Source of the DNA: Sphingobacterium sp. N143
GTDB taxonomy: Bacteria; Bacteroidota; Bacteroidia; Sphingobacteriales; Sphingobacteriaceae
NCBI RefSeq assembly: GCF_030325625.1
Contig: NZ_JACAIS010000001.1
Location: 124,001 to 188,000 of the forward strand
Reading direction: 5' to 3'
Length of the DNA stretch: 64,000 nt
The translations under genes and the position numbers were made by a program. The notes beneath the pieces are model-generated. The model saw only the letters and a program-made list of their open reading frames with translations. It did not search any database and was not told the DNA's origin. Positions 49,058-56,306 of this stretch are shown here, in pieces. How positions within the stretch are numbered: the stretch's first letter is position 1; the number at the start of each line of letters is the position of its first letter.

Positions 49058-49801
49058 TTATAGAAGTACTTGGCCACTTGTAGATTTATCTACCTGAATA
49101 TTTCTGGGCCTATTTTTCAAGGAAATCTTGGCAGAAGTAGACACCTTACCCTGTAAATTATCTTTAACACTTAGGGTAATTGCTGCTGATGAACTGGCAT
49201 TGATTTGTGCGTTAGTCACTGTAAACGAAGCCATGTCAACGGCGGTTGAAGAGCTGGCGTTCAAACGCAAATTGGTCGCGCTTCCTGCGATGGTCTGTTT
49301 TGAAGAACTGGTTGAATTGATCTCCAGGTTTTTTGCGCTTACTGCTGTTATTAATCTGCTGGATGAACTTGTCGAGAGCGCAATGTCATTGGCGATTAAT
49401 TTCTTGAGTTCTATCTTAGCCGAGGAAGATACACTAACAGTAATTTTATTAGCCTGTATGCTTTCGCTACTGTAGATCGAACCACTGGAAGATGCCGTGA
49501 AATTTGTCGGAATTTTACTTGAATAAACAATTACTCGGTTGTTTCTGCCATTCTTGATCTGTGAATTTCTTTTATATTGAACATAGAGCACCCCATTTTT
49601 AACGTTGGTCTCAATGAGAGGCAAATGTGCTGCATGGTCTGTCTCGATAACAACCTCATTACGGTTGGCGTGTACATATTCCACGCGTAAAGATGTTGCT
49701 GCGGAGATACCGTCCAGGGCTGTGATCTTACGTGTTTCACGTTGTTGAGCCTGAGCTACATACAAAAATGAAATAAAGGCGATGGTTAAGATTCTTTTCA
49801 T
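49058..49801 (-). CDS. DUF2807 (GIN-domain) secreted protein
   Basis: The 247-residue protein has a signal peptide ending VAQAQQ and a right-handed parallel beta structure of DUF2807: an initial REVRKITALDGISAATSLRVEYVHAN-like strand set and then repeated Ser-rich rungs (SSGSIYSS, SVSSSAKIEL, STSSSSRLIT, NSTSSSKQTI, NASSSTAVDM, NASSSAAITL). The family is found on the Bacteroidota surface and sometimes called a putative adhesin head. Function is unknown. Confidence 0.88.
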   Translation of the reverse strand: MKRILTIAFISFLYVAQAQQRETRKITALDGISAATSLRVEYVHANRNEVVIETDHAAHLPLIETNVKNGVLYVQYKRNSQIKNGRNNRVIVYSSKIPTNFTASSSGSIYSSESIQANKITVSVSSSAKIELKKLIANDIALSTSSSSRLITAVSAKNLEINSTSSSKQTIAGSATNLRLNASSSTAVDMASFTVTNAQINASSSAAITLSVKDNLQGKVSTSAKISLKNRPRNIQVDKSTSGQVLL

Positions 49802-49904
49802 TGTTTTTATTGGTAAATAATTTATTGTTGTCTTTTCTATAATTTTAGCCTGATTACATGCTGTTTTATACCATGTATCCTTTTCCTGTTGATTGTTCTT
49901 GATA

Positions 49905-49961
49905 TGTTTCAGCTGGAATGGAACTTTGATCCTGATCGATCATTCCATTTCAGCTGAAATA
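49905..49961 (-). terminator. Long inverted repeat after the thiamine operon
   Basis: Arms 49907-49923 and 49943-49959 pair over 17 bp with a single G-U pair (TTTCAGCTG with its complement at the base). It is about 140 bases beyond the tenA stop on the minus strand and before DUF2807. No T run follows. Confidence 0.55.
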
Positions 49962-50099
49962 ATATAATAGTAATGCCAAACTATATTTTTGCTGTAATAT
50001 GTTGATATTTAAAATTTTATATATTTATCTGTTTTGCTACATTGCCCGCTTTTGAACAATTGCTGTTCGCTATCGGACAGCTTGTGTTCTGTTTTCCCC

Positions 50100-50756
50100 T
50101 TACCACATTTTTTTCTCATAAGCTGCTTGCCAGAAATGATATTCCAAACGGGAAGCCGTGATAAACACCTGTCGCATCTTTTCCTGATTTGTTGCAGTAG
50201 TTTGTTCAGCAATTTTGTCTACATGGTTTTTTGCTTTGATTACGCCTTGTTCAAACTCCGCACTGCTATAGGTATCAATCCATTTGGAGTAGGGATTATG
50301 ATCTCCATTGGATGTTGAGACAATGTGATCTCCGACTTCTTTATAAATCCAAAAACATGGCAAGGTCGCTGCCATGGCAACTTCTATGGGTTCGAATGCG
50401 GCAACACTTTTAAGGAAATGAACATAATGATGGCAAACAGGTTCAATTTTGTTTGTGGTAGCTTGGGGATTTAGTCCAAATTCCTTAAAATAATTTTCAT
50501 GTAATGCTTTCTCAACAATAAGCGCATTGCGTCCAAATTCAAAGTAATCCAGAGCCTGTTGGTTGTCGGTGCTTTTGGCACCGATATAGGCCAATACCCG
50601 CCCAAATTCTTCTAGATAGAAAGCATCCTGTTGCATGTAGAATTGAAATTTGGTTAAGGGCAAACTGCCCTGGCTAAGTTCCGTGATGAATGGCATGGTC
50701 CTTATCTCGGTATAAATCGTTTTGATGGCGTCCCAAGCGCTATTGGTCCATTTCAT
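50100..50756 (-). CDS. tenA: TenA-family thiaminase II / aminopyrimidine aminohydrolase
   Basis: The 218-residue protein (from ATG 50756 inside the end of thiD) shows the TenA fold: FQFYMQQDAFYLEEFGRVLAYIGAKS near 38-63, a conserved Cys in TLPCFWIYKEVG near 131-142, and YSKWIDTYSS. It releases HMP from degraded thiamine so that the pyrimidine can be reused. The ATG at 50801 in frame lies inside thiD and is not needed. It overlaps thiD by 17 bases, the last gene of the salvage operon. Confidence 0.93.
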   Translation of the reverse strand: MKWTNSAWDAIKTIYTEIRTMPFITELSQGSLPLTKFQFYMQQDAFYLEEFGRVLAYIGAKSTDNQQALDYFEFGRNALIVEKALHENYFKEFGLNPQATTNKIEPVCHHYVHFLKSVAAFEPIEVAMAATLPCFWIYKEVGDHIVSTSNGDHNPYSKWIDTYSSAEFEQGVIKAKNHVDKIAEQTTATNQEKMRQVFITASRLEYHFWQAAYEKKMW

Positions 50757-51582
50757 GTTGAATAAGTTTATAGGGGTGATGAAAATGATTGAGCGGCCCA
50801 TTTCCTTTGCCGATAATTAGATCTTTACTGCCTTTTATCGCTTCATGTACATAATCTAACGCTACCGCTACGGCCTGGTCAAGCGGATATTGCTGAGCCA
50901 GCTGACTCGCTATTGCTGATGAAAGAGAACAACCAGATCCATGGGTGTTCTTTGTGTCAATTTTAGGTGATGTAAATGCGACTACCCCCTGCTTCTGTTG
51001 GAAGAGCAGTGAGGTGAGCTCTTTACTTTGGAGATGACCACCTTTAATTAGCACGGCCTGACAGTCTTGGTTCAATAGATCAAAACCCGCTTTTTCCATT
51101 TCTTGGATCGTGTCTATTGGTCTTTTTGCAAGCACACTGACTTCATCCAGGTTGGGCGTAATAAGGCTTACGCGAGGAAAGAGTAGATCTATACAGGCCT
51201 GTATTGTATCATCATGGATTAATTTATGGCCACTGGTTGAAACCATGACCGGGTCAAAGACAATTTCACCGGTGTAATCCTTCAGAAAAGAGCTGATCAA
51301 TTCGACAAGTTCCAAACTATGTACCATACCAATTTTAATCGCATCGGGATAGATGTCGTCAAAAATAGCATCCAGCTGGTCTCGAACTGCCTGTGTGGGA
51401 ATTTCGTAAATATGTCGGACACCTTGTGTATTTTGTACAGGTAATGCCGTAAGGACATTCATGGCATAACAGCCCAGGGCTGATATTGTTTTGGTGTCTG
51501 CCTGAATCCCTGCGCCACCACTGCCATCAAAGCCAGCAATGCTCAGTACGGTGGGGACAGTATATTTTTTAGTTGTCATCAT
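50740..51582 (-). CDS. thiD: Hydroxymethylpyrimidine (phosphate) kinase
   Basis: The 280-residue ribokinase-like enzyme phosphorylates HMP and HMP-P. It has LSIAGFDGSGGAGIQADTKTISALG at the N-terminus and a C-terminal catalytic motif TKNTHGSGCSLSSAIAS with the Asp/Gly anion hole near 205-220. It overlaps thiE by four bases and tenA by 17. Confidence 0.96.
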   Translation of the reverse strand: MMTTKKYTVPTVLSIAGFDGSGGAGIQADTKTISALGCYAMNVLTALPVQNTQGVRHIYEIPTQAVRDQLDAIFDDIYPDAIKIGMVHSLELVELISSFLKDYTGEIVFDPVMVSTSGHKLIHDDTIQACIDLLFPRVSLITPNLDEVSVLAKRPIDTIQEMEKAGFDLLNQDCQAVLIKGGHLQSKELTSLLFQQKQGVVAFTSPKIDTKNTHGSGCSLSSAIASQLAQQYPLDQAVAVALDYVHEAIKGSKDLIIGKGNGPLNHFHHPYKLIQHEMDQ

Positions 51583-52211
51583 GTCAACAGTTCTTTTAAT
51601 TGGGCACTGCTTTGCCGGGGATCTTTACTTTGACAGATTGCCGAAACAACGGCAATGGAATTTGCCCCAGCCTGCCAAGCAGCTGTAAGGGTGTCTATAT
51701 TCATGTTTCCAATTGCAATAAGTGGTTTCTCCGTCAATTCACGCAATTGCCGTAAACCGTTGATCCCCCATTCAGTCAAGGTGTCAGGTTTTGTTTTTGT
51801 AGAATAAATTGGACTTACACCAAGATGGTCTGCTGCAGCCATTTGCTCGCTTTCAAGTTGGACAATATTTTCCAGAGACCAACCTATGTGCATGTTGTGT
51901 CCATATTTTTTTCGTATATCTATAGGTTGACAGTCCTGCTGTCCGACATGTACCCCCCAAGCCTCAACTTCAATGGCAATGTCCACAGCATCATTGATGA
52001 CCAAAGGAATACCGTAATGGTCGGTGATTTGCTTTAGCTTCTTGGCTTTGGCTAAAAATCTTTCTGGAGTTTCGTTCTTTTCCCGTAACTGGATAATATC
52101 CACACCGCCAATGATGGCTTCCTCAGCAACCTGGAGCCATGGCCAGGGATAGCAATCCTGTTCGGAAATGACTAAATATAAAGGATATGGGAATTGCGGA
52201 TTAATGGGCAT
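51579..52211 (-). CDS. thiE: Thiamine-phosphate synthase
   Basis: The 210-residue TIM-barrel enzyme joins HMP-PP and THZ-P. Visible motifs are QLREKNETPERFL, INDAVDIAIEVEAWGVHVGQQD, GVSPIYSTKTKPDT and IGNMNIDTL. The start at 52211 lies inside the end of thiM; an earlier in-frame ATG at 52250 would overlap thiM more deeply and add 13 residues. It overlaps thiM by 11 bases. Confidence 0.95.
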   Translation of the reverse strand: MPINPQFPYPLYLVISEQDCYPWPWLQVAEEAIIGGVDIIQLREKNETPERFLAKAKKLKQITDHYGIPLVINDAVDIAIEVEAWGVHVGQQDCQPIDIRKKYGHNMHIGWSLENIVQLESEQMAAADHLGVSPIYSTKTKPDTLTEWGINGLRQLRELTEKPLIAIGNMNIDTLTAAWQAGANSIAVVSAICQSKDPRQSSAQLKELLT

Positions 52212-53004
52212 AATGCTTGATTTTGAGATGTGTTCTGATGATCTCATCATCCATTTGATAAAGAGCGTCGTAGAGGTTTACCTGCAATGACCCAGGTCCT
52301 GAAGATCGTTGTTGTGCCAGTTCTCCCGCCAAACTCAAGATAGAAACTCCGGCGATAGAGGCTTCAAATACCCGGTCGGTGACACCTAAAAATGCACCGA
52401 TAAGTGCTGTTGCACTACATCCTAGCCCTGTGACTTGTGTCATCAACGGATGACCATTATGGACTTCGACCGTATGCTGCTCTGAAAGAATATAATCGAT
52501 TTCCCCGGATATGCAGACAATAGCCCCTGTCTGTTCTTGCAAGGCTTTTCCAAATGCGAGGGCATCACGGCTATCTGTCGTACTATCCACACCTTTCGTA
52601 TTGACTTGATTGAAATTATATAGGGTCATGATCTCGGAAGCATTGCCCCGTATCACCGTTGGCCTGAGTGTAAGGAGATTCACTAATAAGTCATTCCGAA
52701 ACGCAGATATTCCTGCTCCAACAGGATCCAATACCCAAGAACGACCAATATTATTCGCATGTTCCGCAGCGATCAGCATGGATTCTGCCGTTAGTTCGCT
52801 CAACGTGCCAATATTCAGCACGAGTGCTTGGGCAAGATCCACAACTTCTCGAACCTCCGAAGGGCTGTGGACCATGACCGGAGAGGCACCAAGAGCCAGT
52901 AAAGCATTGGCCGTATTGTTCATGACCACCATATTGGTAATGTTATGTACCAATGGTTTCTGCTGTCTGACTTGTTTTAACAGTTTAATAATTGAATCTT
53001 CCAT
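52201..53004 (-). CDS. thiM: Hydroxyethylthiazole kinase
   Basis: The 267-residue enzyme phosphorylates salvaged thiazole. It has the N-terminal PLVHNITNMVVMNNTANALLALGASPVM segment, WVLDPVGAG, IRGNASEI and the catalytic TGLGCSATALIGAFLG. It is the first gene of the operon and lies about 100 bases downstream of the TPP riboswitch. With ThiE, ThiD and TenA it makes a thiamine salvage operon; no thiC, thiG or thiH is seen here. Confidence 0.96.
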   Translation of the reverse strand: MEDSIIKLLKQVRQQKPLVHNITNMVVMNNTANALLALGASPVMVHSPSEVREVVDLAQALVLNIGTLSELTAESMLIAAEHANNIGRSWVLDPVGAGISAFRNDLLVNLLTLRPTVIRGNASEIMTLYNFNQVNTKGVDSTTDSRDALAFGKALQEQTGAIVCISGEIDYILSEQHTVEVHNGHPLMTQVTGLGCSATALIGAFLGVTDRVFEASIAGVSILSLAGELAQQRSSGPGSLQVNLYDALYQMDDEIIRTHLKIKHYAH

Positions 53005-53102
53005 TCGTTTTTGTATTAAGCGATTTGTGTGGCTCCGAGGGGGAAGAAATGAGACGGTTGGGGCTGTTCAGCAGTATATTTTGCTATACCATAAGCATAT
53101 GC

Positions 53103-53175
53103 TTTTCCCTACGCCGGTATTAACCGAATCAGGTTCAAAGGGACTATCTCAATTCTATACAGAATACCCCCAAAG
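53103..53175 (-). promoter_or_regulatory. TPP riboswitch upstream of thiM
   Basis: Read on the minus strand from 53175 downwards, the RNA has the TPP (thi-box) consensus: GGGGGTATTC, then TTGAGATAGTCCC, TTTGAACCTGATTCGG, TTAATACC and GCGTAGGGAA. The nearby self-complementary AAGCATATGCTT (53092-53103) follows and may take part in the expression platform. It binds thiamine pyrophosphate and should lower expression of thiM-E-D-tenA when TPP is plentiful. Confidence 0.97.
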
Positions 53176-53181
53176 CCACAC

Positions 53182-53189
53182 CAAACTTA
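53182..53189 (-). promoter_or_regulatory. -7 box (TAnnTTTG) for the thiamine operon
   Basis: The minus strand reads TAAGTTTG from 53189 to 53182, matching the phylum consensus. A start about seven bases downstream would fall near 53175, the 5' end of the riboswitch. No good -33 TTTG is seen. The rest of 53190-53488 holds no gene on either strand that I can support. Confidence 0.6.
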
Positions 53190-53488
53190 AACAAAAAAAA
53201 GGACTTTTTAATATTGATGTACCTGAGCCATCATTGTGCCCTCTTCAGGTGGTTGTCCATCCTGGAATGGAAAGCAGGGCCGGCATGAAAGCAAGGATAA
53301 GCTGGTCGCTGAAAAGGGGCATGCTATTTTTTGCTGCCGATTCTTATGGTCATATAAATGGGAGGGGGGAGCAGCTTTGCTTTTCTGTTATGCTAATAAG
53401 AAAGCAACAGCAATACCAGCACAGGAAAAAGAACTGACAATGTTGGCTGAACGCTCTGGTTATGTGGTATTGCTGTCGGCTGATAGGC

Positions 53489-54235
53489 TTACTTTAACAC
53501 TTCTTGTAAGAACATTAATGTATGGTCCCAGGCTCGTTTTGCCATTGTGGGATTATATTCTGGAGATTCGGGATTGGTAAACGTATGTCCTGAATTGGCA
53601 TAAGTAATAATCTGCCAATCGGCTTTACCTTCGTTTAATTCGTTGACCAGGCCATCATAATCTGCTTTTGAAACACTTTTGTCGTCGGCCGGATGCTCAA
53701 TAAGGACTTTCGGCGCGATAGGACCATTGGGTCTGTCACTTGATTTTGAAAGCCCACCATGGATACTGACTACGGCCACCACAGGGAGTCCCGCACGTGC
53801 AGTTTCCAGGGCTCCGCTGCCACCAAAACAGTAGCCAATGACCGCAAGTCTTTTTGGATCTGCCCCAGCTTGCTTCAGCTGTTCTAAAGCAAGAGCGATA
53901 CGTTGTTGATAGGCCTTATAATCCGTTTTATAATGACCAGCTATTTTGGAGGCTGCAGTATTGTCGGCAGGGATGTTCCCTTCGCCGTAAATGTCTGCAA
54001 TAAAGGCTATGTAGCCTTCTTTTTCAAGCTGCAAGGCAGCTTGTTTAGCCTCGTTGTCAATACCTTTCCAAGCTGGTAGGATTAAGACCCCAGGGCCGCC
54101 CTTTTTATCGGCATTGCCCGTAATTAATCCCTGGAGATTTTGTGTGCCGTCTTTATAAGATACTTGTGTTAACTGTTGTGCCTTTGTAGTCATAGTGGCC
54201 ATTGTAAGTATGCATACTGTGAGTATTGTTTTCAT
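53489..54235 (-). CDS. Dienelactone hydrolase family protein, exported
   Basis: The 248-residue alpha/beta hydrolase has a signal peptide (TTKAQ), the nucleophile elbow GYCFGGSG with Cys as in dienelactone hydrolase, Asp in HPADDKSV near 181 and His in NSGHTFTNP near 217. The substrate is unknown. The gene follows the hydroxyisobutyrate dehydrogenase-like gene by 30 bases and may be co-transcribed. Confidence 0.9.
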   Translation of the reverse strand: MKTILTVCILTMATMTTKAQQLTQVSYKDGTQNLQGLITGNADKKGGPGVLILPAWKGIDNEAKQAALQLEKEGYIAFIADIYGEGNIPADNTAASKIAGHYKTDYKAYQQRIALALEQLKQAGADPKRLAVIGYCFGGSGALETARAGLPVVAVVSIHGGLSKSSDRPNGPIAPKVLIEHPADDKSVSKADYDGLVNELNEGKADWQIITYANSGHTFTNPESPEYNPTMAKRAWDHTLMFLQEVLK

Positions 54236-54265
54236 AATATAAATGTTTTTAACATGTGGTTTATC

Positions 54266-55111
54266 CTAACTCCTTATGGACTCAATAATCCCGATGACAT
54301 CCTGCTGCCCCAGCCCCTTATCATGTGCCTGTTGATAGGTCTTTAATAAAGTGTCAAGCAACGGATAGTTTGCTCCAGCTTGTTGCGCTAAACGGATGTC
54401 TTTGAGCATCAGGTCCAAAGCGAATGCGGCAGTATAGTTCTCCTCGACAAGCAATGGGGTTTTTACCTTAGTAGCACCACTACCGCTTGCACTATCGTTG
54501 ATAATTTCAAGCATCTCATGTCGGGCAATCCCCAGTTGATCAGCAAACAAGACCGTTTCAGCCAGGCCCTGATAAATAATGGACAAAAAATAATTAATGG
54601 CAAGTTTTGCAGCGATACCATTTCCATTCTTACCAAGATGTTTAACGGATTTTCCCATCTTTTCCAGATATGGCCTAGCACGTTGAAGGTCGCTTTCATT
54701 TCCGCCAACCATAATGATAAGCGTACCTTCTGCCGCAGGTTTGGTACTCCCCGCGACCGGAGCATCCAATAAGGCAGCTCCCTTTCCCAGGAGCTGGTTC
54801 GCCAAGCTGATGCTGAGTTCCTGTGAAATGGTACTCATATCGACAAACAATTTACCTTGAATGGGGAGTTCAACGATTTTAGCGTAGACCTCAGATACAG
54901 CAGTATCATTGGTCAGCATCGTGAATATAACGGCATTCGTCTCCACCAGATCTGCAAGATCTTTTTGAACAGCGGTCCCAGTACTAAAGCCTTCCGTCTT
55001 TGTGATATTTCTGTTATATACAGAGAGCCTGAATCCGGCCTTCTCTAAATTCTTTGCCATTGGAAATCCCATATTTCCCAATCCTATAAATCCTACATTT
55101 TCTGTCTTCAT
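54266..55111 (-). CDS. 3-hydroxyisobutyrate dehydrogenase family NAD(P)-dependent oxidoreductase
   Basis: The 281-residue protein has an N-terminal Rossmann fold with GFIGLGNMGFPMAKNL, the substrate-binding DAPVAGSTKPAAEGTL segment near 120-135 and the catalytic Lys in GNGIAAKLAINYFL. The family includes 3-hydroxyisobutyrate, glyoxylate and tartronate semialdehyde reductases, so the substrate cannot be named. It is followed by the hydrolase at 53489. Confidence 0.9.
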   Translation of the reverse strand: MKTENVGFIGLGNMGFPMAKNLEKAGFRLSVYNRNITKTEGFSTGTAVQKDLADLVETNAVIFTMLTNDTAVSEVYAKIVELPIQGKLFVDMSTISQELSISLANQLLGKGAALLDAPVAGSTKPAAEGTLIIMVGGNESDLQRARPYLEKMGKSVKHLGKNGNGIAAKLAINYFLSIIYQGLAETVLFADQLGIARHEMLEIINDSASGSGATKVKTPLLVEENYTAAFALDLMLKDIRLAQQAGANYPLLDTLLKTYQQAHDKGLGQQDVIGIIESIRS

Positions 55112-55278
55112 ATGATCTGTTTTTATTAAAAATCCGGTGAGCCAATCGGAAAATATTTATACTAAAGATACGAATGTTGGAGAATCTAAACAAAACAGGA
55201 TGTAGCTGGATCTGAATTGCTTGCATAGAAAAGCTGTCTTGCCCTGCGGAATTGCTTGATCATGAAACAGTGGGATTG

Positions 55279-55905
55279 TCAAATTAATACCCTGATTTCG
55301 TTTCGTAATAAAACAATTTTATCCTCATGTTCTAGTTTTTTTAAAATACGGGAGACCACGACCCGGGAAGTATTTAGATCGGAGGCAATATCTTGATGGG
55401 TAAGGGTAAGGATTCTGTCTTCGTTGAGTTTTACTTTGGCTTGCAGGTAGCTCATTATTCGCTCTTCCATATTGGAAAAGGCCAAACTATCCACAGCTTG
55501 GAGCATTTCGTCCATGCGGCTGGCATAACTTGCTATAATAAAGTTCCGCCAGGAGGGATATTTTCCCATCCAAAGATTGACCTGTTCATTGGGGATCATA
55601 GCCACGGTCGTGTTTTTTTCGGCCAGGGCACGGATTTCACTTTTCTTATTTCCCAAGCAGCAGGCAATGGACATGGTGCAGGTTTGCCCTTGTTCGAGAT
55701 AATAAAGTAGCAATTCCCCCTGGATTTCGTCTTCGCGGACAATTTTTATGGCTCCCTCGAGCAACAAAGGCATGGATTTGATGTATTGATTCGTATCAAT
55801 GATCAGTTCGCCCCCTTGAAAGGTCCTGATATGGGCTGACTGTTCTATTTCCTTGATCAAATCGGGTTCAAGTACACCCCTGTAAACTTGTTCAATAGAT
55901 AACAT
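55279..55905 (-). CDS. Crp/Fnr-family transcriptional regulator
   Basis: The 208-residue protein has a cyclic-nucleotide-binding-like beta roll (about 10-120) and a C-terminal winged helix-turn-helix (LTHQDIASDLNTSRVVVSRILKKLEHEDKI near 165-195). A Cys-rich stretch TCTMSIACCLG near 76-86 could sense redox or a metal; it is absent from CRP itself. ATG at 55905 was preferred to GTG at 55914. It is divergent from the TonB receptor at 56307 and may regulate it. Confidence 0.92.
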   Translation of the reverse strand: MLSIEQVYRGVLEPDLIKEIEQSAHIRTFQGGELIIDTNQYIKSMPLLLEGAIKIVREDEIQGELLLYYLEQGQTCTMSIACCLGNKKSEIRALAEKNTTVAMIPNEQVNLWMGKYPSWRNFIIASYASRMDEMLQAVDSLAFSNMEERIMSYLQAKVKLNEDRILTLTHQDIASDLNTSRVVVSRILKKLEHEDKIVLLRNEIRVLI

Positions 55906-56306
55906 ATTTTTCACGATTGCCTAAAGTTAATTATTTTCATTCTAATCCAATAGTATCGGAAGAACAAGTGCAATTGATAAACGAAATAAGGATCATACAG
56001 CAAAATGATGTATAAACTATATAAAATCACCAAAAAATAGAAATATGTTGTTATTCAGAACGGACAAAATTTTATTTTGAATACTTTTCGTTTATTTTGA
56101 TAAAACAGGTGGATTTATTGCTTTTTTTTGATTTTTAAGGGAGATTTATTTTGTTTATGCTTGTGATCTCCTGATTTACCTATTGATGATTAAAATCTAA
56201 ACTGGCCGTAAAGGAGAGGTTTGTAACATGATGAATGTTAAAATTAGTTAAAAAGACAATCAATTCCTAATTTTGCGGCACAAAAACAAAACAATCACAT
56301 CTAACA
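55906..56306. other. Long divergent intergenic region
   Basis: About 400 bases between the Crp/Fnr gene and the TonB receptor, AT-rich, without coding sequence that I can support. It contains a run of Ts (56126-56133) and the promoter box at 56268. It is the likely binding place for the Crp/Fnr protein. Confidence 0.4.
56268..56275 (+). promoter_or_regulatory. -7 box (TAnnTTTG) of the TonB receptor gene
   Basis: TAATTTTG lies 31 bases before the receptor ATG. The upstream half is TTAG, about 20 bases before the box, close to the usual TTTG at this place. Confidence 0.6.

Noticed and set aside
48856..49077. Minus-strand frame of 73 codons after DUF2807
   Set aside because: It runs through the two hairpins and has no recognisable features.
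52610..53437. Plus-strand open frame of 275 codons across thiM and the riboswitch
   Set aside because: It is antisense to thiM and to the conserved TPP riboswitch, and its product has no recognisable domain.
53236..53580. Plus-strand open frame of 114 codons before the dienelactone hydrolase
   Set aside because: Partly antisense to a real gene and of low-complexity, unrecognised composition.
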